Position numbers and translations under genes: made by a program
The notes under the pieces: model-generated
What the model saw: only the letters and a program-made list of their open reading frames with translations
Databases searched by the model: none
What the model was told of the DNA's origin: nothing
NCBI GenBank assembly: GCA_001013295.1
Contig: LAZY01000038.1
Span: 1 to 64,000, forward strand
Length of the DNA stretch: 64,000 nucleotides
Reading direction: 5' to 3'
Source: Chryseobacterium indologenes
Lineage (GTDB): Bacteria > Bacteroidota > Bacteroidia > Flavobacteriales > Weeksellaceae
Shown: piece after piece, positions 52,336 through 61,367 of the stretch
Layout: each line of letters begins with the position of its first letter
Position numbering within the stretch: position 1 is the first letter of the stretch

Positions 52336-54750
52336 ATGACCAGAATATTATCACTCATTTTTATAGGGCTGTTGATTTTTTTCAGCAGCGCGCTTTCTGC
52401 CCAGGCGATACAGAATCTTTCTTTGTCAGGTAATATCAAATCTGACAAGGCTGAACAAATGGAAATCAACCTCCTGGATGCGGATCAGAAGTTAATCAAA
52501 ACAGAAATTGCAGATTCAAATGGCAAATTTTCTTTCAACGACCTTAAAGGAGGAAATTATCATCTGAAAATCAACAGAAACGGCTCTGAAGTATATCATT
52601 CAGACCTGATTTCACTGGCAGAGAATACGACATTGCCTTCTATTGATCTGAATGTAAAATCAATTGAAGGGGTGACGATCACCAAAACCAAGCCTCTCAT
52701 TGAAAGGCAGGATGGCAAAATGATCATGAACGTTGAAAACAGCATTGCCAGCACCGGAAATTCGGCCTTTGAGGTATTGGAAAAGGCACCGGGAATAAGT
52801 ATTGACAACAATGACAATATCAGCCTTCGGGGAAAAGGAAATCTCCTGATTCAGATTGATGGCAAAAACACCCCTATGACAGGAAGTGATCTTGCCAATT
52901 ACCTGAAAGGAATGCCTTCTTCTACGATCGAAAAAATAGAATTCATCACCAATCCTTCATCCAAATATGATGCAGCAGGTTCTTCCATCATCAACATCAA
53001 GCTTAAAAAAGAGCAACGAAAAGGGACCAACGGAAGTATTTCCACATCTTTGGGAACAGGGAAATATGTGAAAAACAATAACAGCATCAGTATCAACCAC
53101 AGAAATAAAAAGGTCAATATTTTTGCCAATTACAGCTTTGCCTACAGGGAAGCTTATAACGGGCTGGTACTGGACCGGAATTTTTATGACAATAATGTCT
53201 TCCAAAAAACCTATGTACAGGACAATTATTTAAAATTCAAATTCAATAACCATATTGCAAAAGCAGGAATGGATTATTATATGAATGATAAAAATGTAAT
53301 AGGCTTCTCAGTAGGTTTTATTTCCAATAAATTTGGTCTGAATGGAGATAATTCCAATATAACATTGGGCAATACCCATATTCCTGAAAGTACATTCAAT
53401 ACTCTGAATACGTCTAATGACCAATGGACCAATGTATCTGTGAATCTCAATCACAAATATACCATTGATTCTTTGGGTTCGGAAATTTCCACTGATTTTG
53501 ATTATATTAATTATTCCAATTCTTCTCTTCAGAATTTTGAAACAAGAACTCATGATATTGCCAGTAACCAGGATCAGCTTGATATTCAGAAAGGTGATAT
53601 GAACGGAAAGCTTAATATTTATTCATTAAAATCTGATCTTACCAAAAATTTCAGCAACGACTGGAAACTGGAAACCGGGATCAAGACAAGCTTTGTAAAA
53701 ACAGACAATGACCTGAAGTTCTTCAATGCCACTACAGGTGTACCTGTCCCGGATCTCAATAAGACCAATCACTTTATTTATGAAGAGAACATCAATGCGG
53801 TATATGGTAATCTGTCTAAAAAATGGGATAAGTTTAAAGTAATAGCAGGGTTAAGAGTTGAAAATACCAATGTAAAAGGAACTCAGCTTACCACCAACCA
53901 GATCAATAAAAGAAATTACACGCAATTGTTTCCAAGCGCAGTGGTGGCTTACGACCTGACCGAAAACAGCAACCTGGAAATCAATCTCAGCAGAAGGATT
54001 ACAAGACCTAGCTATAACCAGCTCAATCCGTTTAAACTCTATCTTGATCCAACAACAATGAGAGCCGGGAATCCTGATCTGAACCCACAGACCACCATGA
54101 ATTATGAGCTGACTTACAGTCTTTATAATAAATATTTTGCGACATTGAGCTACAGTAAAACTTCGGATAATATTACAGACATTCTTAAACCTATTGTAGA
54201 AGGTGGCCAGAATGTAACGGTACAAACCTTTGAAAACCTGAACTCTGCATCTTATTTTGGATTAAACCTGATCGTTCCTGTAAAGATTACAAAATGGTGG
54301 GATATGAACAACAGTGCCAATTTTTACTATGGCTCCTACACGGGAAATGTTTCCGGAACCCAGATCAATAATAAAGGGAATTTTACGTTCAGCATCAACA
54401 GTATCAATTCTTTTAAGCTAGGAAATGGCTTCACTGCTGAATTAACAGGAAATTATAAAGCAAGAGAAATCTATGCATACCTTAATGTGAGCCCTAACTG
54501 GTATCTGAATATCGGAGCCCAAAAGAAATTCAAAAATAACAGTACTCTCAAGCTTTCCTTCACCGATATATTCTTTACCAGCAATATCAAAGGGCAAACC
54601 GTTTATAACAATTATATCGAAAATTTTGCGGTAAAACGGGATACCCGTGTGGCAACACTTTCATATACGTATAATTTCGGGTCTTCTAAAAATGGACAGC
54701 CACGGAAAACAGGAGGTGCGGATGATCTTAAGCAGAGAATTGGAAATTAA
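52336..54750 (+). CDS. Outer-membrane beta-barrel receptor (OMP_b-brl_3 type)
   Basis: 804 aa. Signal peptide RILSLIFIGLLIFFSSALSAQA; a CarboxypepD-reg-like domain at about 25-115 (LSLSGNIKSDKAEQMEINLLDADQ); a TonB-plug-like domain with VENSIASTGNSAFEVLEKAPGISI and KIEFITNPSSKYDAAGSSIINIKLKKE; then a long barrel with SRRITRPSYNQLNPF. No SusD partner is adjacent. Substrate unknown. Confidence 0.88.
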   Translation: MTRILSLIFIGLLIFFSSALSAQAIQNLSLSGNIKSDKAEQMEINLLDADQKLIKTEIADSNGKFSFNDLKGGNYHLKINRNGSEVYHSDLISLAENTTLPSIDLNVKSIEGVTITKTKPLIERQDGKMIMNVENSIASTGNSAFEVLEKAPGISIDNNDNISLRGKGNLLIQIDGKNTPMTGSDLANYLKGMPSSTIEKIEFITNPSSKYDAAGSSIINIKLKKEQRKGTNGSISTSLGTGKYVKNNNSISINHRNKKVNIFANYSFAYREAYNGLVLDRNFYDNNVFQKTYVQDNYLKFKFNNHIAKAGMDYYMNDKNVIGFSVGFISNKFGLNGDNSNITLGNTHIPESTFNTLNTSNDQWTNVSVNLNHKYTIDSLGSEISTDFDYINYSNSSLQNFETRTHDIASNQDQLDIQKGDMNGKLNIYSLKSDLTKNFSNDWKLETGIKTSFVKTDNDLKFFNATTGVPVPDLNKTNHFIYEENINAVYGNLSKKWDKFKVIAGLRVENTNVKGTQLTTNQINKRNYTQLFPSAVVAYDLTENSNLEINLSRRITRPSYNQLNPFKLYLDPTTMRAGNPDLNPQTTMNYELTYSLYNKYFATLSYSKTSDNITDILKPIVEGGQNVTVQTFENLNSASYFGLNLIVPVKITKWWDMNNSANFYYGSYTGNVSGTQINNKGNFTFSINSINSFKLGNGFTAELTGNYKAREIYAYLNVSPNWYLNIGAQKKFKNNSTLKLSFTDIFFTSNIKGQTVYNNYIENFAVKRDTRVATLSYTYNFGSSKNGQPRKTGGADDLKQRIGN

Positions 54751-54893
54751 TTTTAAGGGGAAATACTGAGTTCAATTGTTGGAATAACGCAAAGGCGCAG
54801 GATTTTATCTCCGATAAAATTGATTATGGACTCTCTTGCATTAGGTGGATTATTCAGATGCAGATGCTATCATAAAATACATTCTTTTTAATC

Positions 54894-54936
54894 GCCACGA
54901 ATGCACGAATAAAGAAAAAATTCGTGCATTCGTGGC
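54894..54936. repeat. 17-bp perfect inverted repeat
   Basis: GCCACGAATGCACGAAT, 9-base spacer, then its exact complement ATTCGTGCATTCGTGGC. No T-run follows. Sequences of this kind recur in Bacteroidota intergenic regions; I see only this copy here. Confidence 0.9.
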
Positions 54937-54966
54937 AAAAGATTCAGCAGCATCTCTACCCAACAA

Positions 54967-54997
54967 AAAAATCCCTCAAAATTGAGGGATTTCTTTA
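54967..54997 (-). terminator. Terminator of pnp
   Basis: AAATCCCTCAA-aa-TTGAGGGATTT with T-run on the minus strand, 17 bases beyond the pnp stop. Confidence 0.85.
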
Positions 54998-55013
54998 TAT
55001 CTAAGAATAGATC

Positions 55014-57272
55014 TTATGCTTCAGCAGAAGGTTCCTGGTTAGCTGCAGGTTTTTCACCCTGAGGCTTTTGTCCTTCCGGTCTTCTTTGTCCGTCTGGTCT
55101 GCCCTGTCCTTCCTGTCTTGGTTTACCTTCTGGTCTACCTTGTCCTTCTGGTCTTGGAGGTCTTGGTAAAAGAACTTTACGGGAAAGCTTCATTTTCTTA
55201 CGATCATCGTACCCCATAAATTTAACTTCTACTTCATCACCTTCAGCATAAGGAACTTTGTCTAAACGAGCCCATTCAATTTCAGAAATGTGAAGAAGAC
55301 CTTCTGTTCCTTTAGCAATCGCTACGAAAGCACCAAAGTCCATTACTTTCACTACTTTACCTTTGTAAACTTCTCCTACAACCGGTACGAAAGTAATTTC
55401 ATTGATTTTTGCAACAGCAGCATTGATTTTCTCTCTGTCTGTTCCTGCAATCTCGATACGTCCGATCTCACCAATTTCTTCAATAGCAATAACGGTATCT
55501 GTATCTTTCTGCATCTGCTGGATAATTTTCCCTCCAGGCCCGATTACAGCACCAATGAAGTCTTTTGCGATCTCCATTACCACCATTTTCGGAGCGTGTG
55601 GTTTCACATCTGCCCTTGGCTCAGAAATAGTTTCAGTGATTTTATTTAAGATATGTAATCTTCCGTCTCTAGCCTGCATCAAAGCTTTCTCCATGATGTC
55701 CATAGAAAGTCCCTGAATTTTGATATCCATCTGACAAGCAGTGATACCATCTGCAGTACCTGTTACTTTAAAGTCCATATCTCCAAGGTGATCTTCATCT
55801 CCTAAGATGTCAGAAAGTACGGTAAATTTACCTGATTTTGTATCAGTGATCAATCCCATTGCAATCCCGGAAACAGGTTTTGTAATCTGAACTCCGGCAT
55901 CCATTAATGCTAATGTTCCTGCACAAACTGTTGCCATTGAAGACGAACCGTTGGATTCAAGAATATCAGAAACAATTCTGATGGTATATGGATTTTCTTC
56001 AGGAATAACTGCCTGTAATGCTCTTTGAGCAAGGTTTCCGTGTCCTACTTCTCTTCTTGAAGTTCCTCTTAAAGGTCTTGCTTCACCCGTTGAGAATGGA
56101 GGGAAGTTATAATGTAGGAAGAATTTTTCGTCATGCTGCGTGATTACGCTGTCTACCATGTTTGCATCTTTTACAGAACCTAAAGTTACCGCTGTTAAAG
56201 ACTGAGTTTCACCTCTTGTAAAGATTGCAGAACCGTGAGCTCCCGGAAGATAGTCAATTTCTGACCAGATCGGACGGATCGTCTGAGGATCACGACCATC
56301 AAGACGGATATTGTCTTCAAGAATCATCTGACGCATTGCTTCTTTTTCTACATCATGATAATATACTTTTACGAAAGGAGTTACTCTTTCCAATTCTTCT
56401 TCATTATCAGCATATTGTGCTAAAAACTCTTCACGAACCGCCTTGAATTTCTCTCCTCTCTCCTCTTTACCAGATGGAGTTCTTGCTACTTCATATACTT
56501 TATCGTAAGTTTCTTTCCATACTTTTTCACGAATTTCTTCGTCATGAGTTTCGTGAGAATATTCTCTCTTAGGGAAAGCTTTTCCTACTTTTTCTGCTAA
56601 TCTCTCCTGAGCTTCGATTTGCTTTTTAATTTCAGCATGACCAAAATTAATAGCTTCTAACATTTCCTGCTCAGAAATTTCTTTCATTTCTCCTTCTACC
56701 ATTACGATGGAGTCTTTAGTAGCTCCAACCATAATATCTAACTCAGAATTTTTTAAATCTTCATAACTTGGGTTGATGGAAAGTTGTCCGTCAAATCTTA
56801 CCACCCTTACTTCAGACATAGGTCCGTTGAAAGGAATATCAGTAATTGCAATGGCAGCCGAAGCAGCTAAACCTGCTAAATCATCAGGAATTGTTTTTCC
56901 GTCATAAGAAATCAAAGAAATCATCACCTGAACTTCAGCATGGAAATCTTCAGGGAAAAGCGGACGCAGTACTCTGTCTACTAAACGCATTGTTAAAATT
57001 TCCTGATCTGAAGGTCTTGCTTCTCTACGGAAGAAGTTTCCGGGAATTCTTCCACCTGCATAGAATTTTTCTCTATAATCTACTGTTAATGGTAAAAAAT
57101 CTACACCAGGATTTGCTTCTTTATTGGCTACAACAGTTGCTAAAAGCATTGTTCCACCCATTTTTACTACCACAGATCCATCAGCCTGCTTAGCCAATTT
57201 CCCTGTTTCAATAGTGATTTCTCTGCCATCAGCAAGAGTAATCAGCTCTGTAAACGCTTGAGGTATACTCAT
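55014..57272 (-). CDS. pnp: Polyribonucleotide nucleotidyltransferase (PNPase)
   Basis: Phosphorolytic 3'-5' exoribonuclease of the RNA degradosome. Two RNase PH domains (about 15-230 and 330-560) with FFRREARPSDQEIL and LRGTSRREVGHGNLAQRAL; KH domain with AVIGPGGKIIQQMQKDT; S1 domain with VGEVYKGKVVKVMDFGAFVAIAKGTEGLLHISEI. The C-terminal tail is a low-complexity R/P/G/Q/E stretch (PEGQGRPEGKPRQEGQGRPD). The full 752-aa length is normal. Confidence 0.96.
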   Translation of the reverse strand: MSIPQAFTELITLADGREITIETGKLAKQADGSVVVKMGGTMLLATVVANKEANPGVDFLPLTVDYREKFYAGGRIPGNFFRREARPSDQEILTMRLVDRVLRPLFPEDFHAEVQVMISLISYDGKTIPDDLAGLAASAAIAITDIPFNGPMSEVRVVRFDGQLSINPSYEDLKNSELDIMVGATKDSIVMVEGEMKEISEQEMLEAINFGHAEIKKQIEAQERLAEKVGKAFPKREYSHETHDEEIREKVWKETYDKVYEVARTPSGKEERGEKFKAVREEFLAQYADNEEELERVTPFVKVYYHDVEKEAMRQMILEDNIRLDGRDPQTIRPIWSEIDYLPGAHGSAIFTRGETQSLTAVTLGSVKDANMVDSVITQHDEKFFLHYNFPPFSTGEARPLRGTSRREVGHGNLAQRALQAVIPEENPYTIRIVSDILESNGSSSMATVCAGTLALMDAGVQITKPVSGIAMGLITDTKSGKFTVLSDILGDEDHLGDMDFKVTGTADGITACQMDIKIQGLSMDIMEKALMQARDGRLHILNKITETISEPRADVKPHAPKMVVMEIAKDFIGAVIGPGGKIIQQMQKDTDTVIAIEEIGEIGRIEIAGTDREKINAAVAKINEITFVPVVGEVYKGKVVKVMDFGAFVAIAKGTEGLLHISEIEWARLDKVPYAEGDEVEVKFMGYDDRKKMKLSRKVLLPRPPRPEGQGRPEGKPRQEGQGRPDGQRRPEGQKPQGEKPAANQEPSAEA

Positions 57273-57339
57273 AAATTTGTCTTCTTAATACTCCGTATTG
57301 AGTATGAATTAATATTTAAACTCTTTAAATTTTCGTTTG

Positions 57340-57347
57340 CAAAGGTA
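57340..57347 (-). promoter_or_regulatory. -7 promoter element of pnp
   Basis: TACCTTTG on the minus strand, a full TAnnTTTG match, 68 bases before the pnp ATG. Confidence 0.6.
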
Positions 57348-57609
57348 CTATATAATAATGATATATTAAATTTTTCAATTGCATAAATAGACTGTCAAAA
57401 TACAAAAATTTGGCTATCAGTTTTATGAATATCTCAAAAATTAACATTATCAATTCCAACGGTCAACTTATTTTTAAAATTAAAAACATGTTTTTTTATG
57501 ATTTTATATTGAAAAAAGCGGTTGTTTTTGTATTATTGTCTCAAAAAATGAAAATAATGTTTTGATCCTATAAAAATTATACATCTCATTATAAAAACCA
57601 TTGAAAGAA

Positions 57610-57640
57610 TTGCAAAACCATAGGCTGATCCCTATATTTG
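57610..57640 (+). promoter_or_regulatory. Promoter of the sugar transporter gene
   Basis: TTG (-33) at 57610, then TATATTTG (-7) at 57633, a full match to TAnnTTTG with a 20-base spacer. The rest of the 437-base gap between pnp and this gene is AT-rich with no other feature seen. Confidence 0.6.
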
Positions 57641-57709
57641 CCCTACTTCACCAAATACAATGCTGTAGGCAAAAAAGCTAAGGAAAATATTTCCTGAAAC
57701 AATAAATAA

Positions 57710-59131
57710 ATGTTTATGAATAATAAAGAAGTACAAACTCAAGGCAGGAACTATACGGTACCGTTGATTACCATCACCCTGCTGTTTTTTATGTGGGGAT
57801 TCATCACCTGTATGAATGACATTCTGATCCCTTATCTGAAACAACTTTTTAAACTCACCTTTTTCGAATCTATGCTGGTACAGTTCTGTTTCTTCGGAGC
57901 TTACTTTATCGGATCTTTGATTTATTTTCTGATTTCTATTTCCCAAGGCGACCCCATCAATAAAGTGGGCTACAAAAAAGGAATTTTATTCGGGATTGGT
58001 TTGGCAGCACTGGGCTGCATTCTGTTTTATCCGGCAGCCACATTCTCATATTATCCTCTATTCCTTGGGGCATTATTCATTTTGGGACTAGGTTTTACCG
58101 TTTTACAAATTACGGCAAATGCTTACGTTTCATTGCTTGGTTCAGAAGACTCTGCATCCAGCCGTTTAAATATGACCCAGGCTTTCAATGCTTTCGGAAC
58201 TACGATTGCACCGGTATTAGGCGGCCATTTAATTTTTGAATTATTTTCTGAACCGGACGGAACTTTCAGCGCAGTAGCCACAAGAATTCCTTATTTGATC
58301 TTCGCCGCTATCCTTCTGCTGGTAGGTTTATTAATTTCAAGGGTAAAACTTCCTTCATTTCAAACAGAAACTGAAGAAACCGTACAAGGTTGGGGAGCAT
58401 TGAAATTCAACCATTTGAAATTTGGAGTTTTTGCGATGTTCTGTTATGTGGGAGGTGAAGTTGCTGTAGGAAGCTTCATCATCAGCTTTCTTGAAGAAAC
58501 TATGAAATTTAATGAAGCCATCAGTAAAAATTACCTGTCCTTATATTGGGGCGGAGCCATGATTGGGCGTTTCTTAGGGGCAATTTCATTAAATCACTCT
58601 ATTAGCCAGGCTAAAAAAGCTATATTTATGCTAGGAGCTGCAGCATTAGTATTCCTCGTAATTTTTAGTATTGTTAATCTTACTTTTGACCAGATCAGCT
58701 TTTTCCTGGTATTCATCCTATTGAATTTTGTCGCATTTTTTGTGGGTAAAGCAGCTCCCGCAAGAACACTTTCTATTTTTGCAGCCATCAATGTTATTTT
58801 ATTGATTTCTACGATGGTTAACCACGGAGAAATGGCAATGTACAGTGTTTTAGGAATTGGGATTTTCAATTCGATCATGTTCTCAAATATCTATACATTA
58901 GCGATTTCAGGATTAGGAAAATATACCAGTCAAGGATCTTCTTTAGTAGTAATGGCTATTTTGGGAGGAGCGATAGTTCCTATTTTCCAGGGACTTTTAG
59001 CAGATCAGTTTGGCGTACAGCATTCATTTATTATCCCTGTTTTCTGCTATCTGATTATTTTAATTTTCGGAGCTTACTGCACCAAATATCTTGGACATGT
59101 AGAAAGCGCTGAAGCTAAATCAGGACATTAA
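57710..59131 (+). CDS. Sugar MFS transporter (FucP-like)
   Basis: 473 aa with 12 transmembrane helices. FucP/glucose-galactose branch motifs: LFFMWGFITCMNDILIPYLKQLF, GAYFIGSLIYFLIS, ANAYVSLLGSEDSASSRLNMTQAFNAFGTTIAP and YWGGAMIGRFLGA. Inner-membrane sugar:H+ symport is likely; the sugar is not specified by sequence. A second start (57716) is possible. Confidence 0.92.
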   Translation: MFMNNKEVQTQGRNYTVPLITITLLFFMWGFITCMNDILIPYLKQLFKLTFFESMLVQFCFFGAYFIGSLIYFLISISQGDPINKVGYKKGILFGIGLAALGCILFYPAATFSYYPLFLGALFILGLGFTVLQITANAYVSLLGSEDSASSRLNMTQAFNAFGTTIAPVLGGHLIFELFSEPDGTFSAVATRIPYLIFAAILLLVGLLISRVKLPSFQTETEETVQGWGALKFNHLKFGVFAMFCYVGGEVAVGSFIISFLEETMKFNEAISKNYLSLYWGGAMIGRFLGAISLNHSISQAKKAIFMLGAAALVFLVIFSIVNLTFDQISFFLVFILLNFVAFFVGKAAPARTLSIFAAINVILLISTMVNHGEMAMYSVLGIGIFNSIMFSNIYTLAISGLGKYTSQGSSLVVMAILGGAIVPIFQGLLADQFGVQHSFIIPVFCYLIILIFGAYCTKYLGHVESAEAKSGH

Positions 59132-59162
59132 ATATTTAATAATACACATATAATAAAGCTAA

Positions 59163-59194
59163 AGGCTGTTTCATTTTTGAAGCAGCCTATTTTT
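59163..59194 (+). terminator. Terminator of the sugar transporter gene
   Basis: AGGCTGTTTC-atttt-tGAAGCAGCCT followed by ATTTTTT, 30 bases after the stop codon. Confidence 0.8.
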
Positions 59195-59355
59195 TACCAC
59201 ATAAGGGCATAGATTAATAACCGGGCATTATCTCATTGGTGTATTCGCGGCAATTAAAAGCAGACTGATCTTCTGAGAACATTAGCATCTTAATATGTAA
59301 CTTTATATCTGAAATCACGACCTATTTTATCAGATACCTTAAGCTTTTTACTCCG

Positions 59356-59715
59356 ATGAAGATCCAGTTACAACTTGAATACGCAGCATTTTTACTATTA
59401 GGCATTTTTGCATTTGCTCAGACAGGATATTCCTGGTGGTGGTTTGCAGGCCTTTTCCTGGCTCCGGACCTATCTATGCTCGGATATACAATCAATACCA
59501 GAGTGGGTGCATTTTTCTATAATCTCTTTCATCATTTTGGAATAGCTGTTATTGTTTATATTGCCGGAACAGTCTTATCCCTGTCCTATTTACAGATGAT
59601 TGGGGCTATTTTGTTTTCTCATTCAGCCTTTGACAGGACACTGGGGTACGGATTGAAGTATCCGGATAGTTTTCAGAATACACATTTGGGAAAGATTGGG
59701 AAAAAGATGGAGTAA
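59356..59715 (+). CDS. DUF4260 membrane protein
   Basis: 119 aa with about four transmembrane helices and family-type residues WWWFAGLFLAPDLSMLGYTINTRVGAFFYNLFHHFGIAV and HSAFDRTLGYGLKYPDSFQNTHLG. Function unknown. Its only neighbour downstream is a copy of the dispersed repeat. Confidence 0.85.
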   Translation: MKIQLQLEYAAFLLLGIFAFAQTGYSWWWFAGLFLAPDLSMLGYTINTRVGAFFYNLFHHFGIAVIVYIAGTVLSLSYLQMIGAILFSHSAFDRTLGYGLKYPDSFQNTHLGKIGKKME

Positions 59716-59732
59716 GTACTTATTACAGAGCG

Positions 59733-59796
59733 TTAACCACCCCGTCAAAAATTCTTTGAATTTTTGCCACCCCTCCATCGGAGGGGAATTTACAGT
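59733..59796 (-). repeat. Dispersed palindromic repeat, copy 7
   Basis: Reverse orientation: taaccaccccgtcAAAAATTC-ttt-GAATTTTTgccacCCCTCC-atc-GGAGGGG. Both stems are perfect. Confidence 0.88.
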
Positions 59797-59864
59797 TGTT
59801 CAATTACAGTATTTGTGAAAGTATTTAGTTTTCTGTTTTCTGATCATTAAATACATCAGATTAA

Positions 59865-60446
59865 TCAACACCAGTACTGATTAAGATAATAATACTCACC
59901 GTGATATTCTATAACAAAGCAATCATCATACATTGTCTTATAGGAAAATATCCGGGTGATATCGTAAATAAAAAGAGAATCAACCAAAGTAAAAAGTGTA
60001 TCCGAAAATCTCCTGGAATTTTCTTCATTATCAGGATTATCATGTAATGATTTTTCAATAAAATTTTTGAAAAGGATTTTGTATTCTGCCGCCTTAAGTT
60101 CTTTGAGACTACCCTTAGAATCAAGCTTTATTTCTGAAATCGCTTTCCCTTTATAGAATTTAAAATACTCATAATAATCTCCTCCCATAAACTTCCTTTC
60201 CATATAAAGATTTATAGCCATCAGAAAACCTTCGATAAGATTCATCTTATAATTTTCGTTTAAAGCTTTCTCTCTATAAGATTCAGGAATTTCATAATTA
60301 TATTTTTCAAAATATCTAAAAGCTTTACTTGCCTGCCAGATTTCCTCTATAGTAATAATTTGTCCTGGTTCTAATGGTATACATTCTATAAAAAATTCAT
60401 TGATATAGAATTCAAGACCATAACTAAGATCATTTCTCTGAATCAT
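59865..60446 (-). CDS. Unknown protein, 193 aa, in the operator-C operon
   Basis: No family recognised. Soluble, acidic, largely helical with aromatic clusters (YGLEFYINEFFIECIPLEPGQIITIEEIW; RKFMGGDYYEYFKFYKGKAISEI; DDCFVIEYHGEYYYLNQYW at the C-terminus). Second gene of a two-gene operon, starting 6 bases after the 59-aa gene. Because the operon carries the regulon operator, it may be a new component of the RNA-repair system. Confidence 0.7.
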   Translation of the reverse strand: MIQRNDLSYGLEFYINEFFIECIPLEPGQIITIEEIWQASKAFRYFEKYNYEIPESYREKALNENYKMNLIEGFLMAINLYMERKFMGGDYYEYFKFYKGKAISEIKLDSKGSLKELKAAEYKILFKNFIEKSLHDNPDNEENSRRFSDTLFTLVDSLFIYDITRIFSYKTMYDDCFVIEYHGEYYYLNQYWC

Positions 60447-60452
60447 ATCAGA

Positions 60453-60632
60453 CTAATCAGTATCAGTAATTTCCACTTTGTTTTCACCCATCTTTATTAT
60501 CTGCAAATCGTCATTAAAAAAAGTGTAGTTATATCTTCCCTTAAGATTTTTCTCTCTGGCTAATACTCTATATTCATCATTATACAGATTATCTTTTTTT
60601 GCTGCTTCTTTATTTTTGAAACGTATTTTCAT
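60453..60632 (-). CDS. Unknown small protein, 59 aa, in the operator-C operon
   Basis: Reads MKIRFKNKEAAKKDNLYNDE and ends in NKVEITDTD; 60 codons from an ATG complementing 60630-60632 to TAG at 60453. Highly charged, probably folded as a small basic-to-acidic domain (GRYNYTFFNDDLQIIKMG). Too short for many gene finders. First gene after operator C; no function known. Confidence 0.65.
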   Translation of the reverse strand: MKIRFKNKEAAKKDNLYNDEYRVLAREKNLKGRYNYTFFNDDLQIIKMGENKVEITDTD

Positions 60633-60702
60633 TATTGTATTAGTTTTTTATTAAACTACTTTCAGGACTTTTACATTAATAATGCAAATATAAAAAGGCA
60701 AA

Positions 60703-60721
60703 TACGCAATATTCTTGCGTA
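60703..60721 (-). promoter_or_regulatory. Operator C (RNA-repair regulon), operon 60632-59865
   Basis: On the minus strand TACGCAAGAATATTGCGTA, a perfect 7+7 inverted repeat with 5-base spacer and the best match to the consensus. The promoter TATATTTG follows; its TTTG is 16 bases from TTGCG. The remaining gap to rpsO is AT-rich with the rpsO terminator. Confidence 0.8.
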
Positions 60722-60875
60722 GATTTTTTTAATTCCTAAGTTTATATTTCGGATCATACTCAAAAGATGTTGTAAAACAATTGAATACGAATTCATTATT
60801 TTAAATTTTATAAACGCAAAGAATTAGAGATTCAGATGTTTGATTTTAGGAGACTAAGAATAGGGTATAAACAAC

Positions 60876-60905
60876 AAAAAGCAACCTCTTTCGAAGTTGC
60901 TTTTA
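60876..60905 (-). terminator. Terminator of rpsO
   Basis: On the minus strand AAAAGCAAC-ttcgaaagag-GTTGCTTTTT, 20 bases beyond the rpsO stop. Confidence 0.8.
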
Positions 60906-60924
60906 TTTTGAAAATCTTTATAGA

Positions 60925-61194
60925 TTATTTTCTTAATCCTAATGCAGCAATAATTGCTCTGTATCTTGCGATATCTTTTTTCTTAAGGTAATCTAGTAAA
61001 CTTTTTCTCTTACCTACCAATTTCACTAGAGATCTCTCTGTGTTGAAATCATGACGGTTAGCCTTTAAGTGCTGAGATAAGTGATTAATTCTGAAAGTGA
61101 AAAGAGCGATTTGTCCTTCTGCGCTTCCTGTGTCCTGTGCAGATTTTCCGTGTTGTGCGAAAATTTCCTGCTTTTTGTCTGTTGTTAAGTACAT
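60925..61194 (-). CDS. rpsO: 30S ribosomal protein S15
   Basis: 89 aa. Typical S15 sequence: LTTDKKQEIFAQHGKSAQDTGSAEGQIALFTFRINHLSQHLKANRHD, with LVGKRKSLLDYLKKKDIARYRAIIAALGLRK at the C-terminus. Binds 16S rRNA in the platform. Separate from pnp here, unlike the E. coli rpsO-pnp pair. Confidence 0.97.
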   Translation of the reverse strand: MYLTTDKKQEIFAQHGKSAQDTGSAEGQIALFTFRINHLSQHLKANRHDFNTERSLVKLVGKRKSLLDYLKKKDIARYRAIIAALGLRK

Positions 61195-61229
61195 TCCAAT
61201 ATTGTTTAATGATTATTATGTAACGGGTG

Positions 61230-61260
61230 CAAAATTACGACTATTTTTTGAATCTGCAAA
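61230..61260 (-). promoter_or_regulatory. rpsO promoter
   Basis: On the minus strand TTTG, 19 bases, then TAATTTTG: a full match to the -33 TTTG / -7 TAnnTTTG consensus of Bacteroidota. Confidence 0.75.
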
Positions 61261-61367
61261 CATTATTGATTTCATAAATCAAATTTGATAGAAAAAAATG
61301 TTAAAAATTTCTTAATAAATTTGATGAAATCCAATGAAAAGGCAGTAATTTTGCATTCGAATTACAA

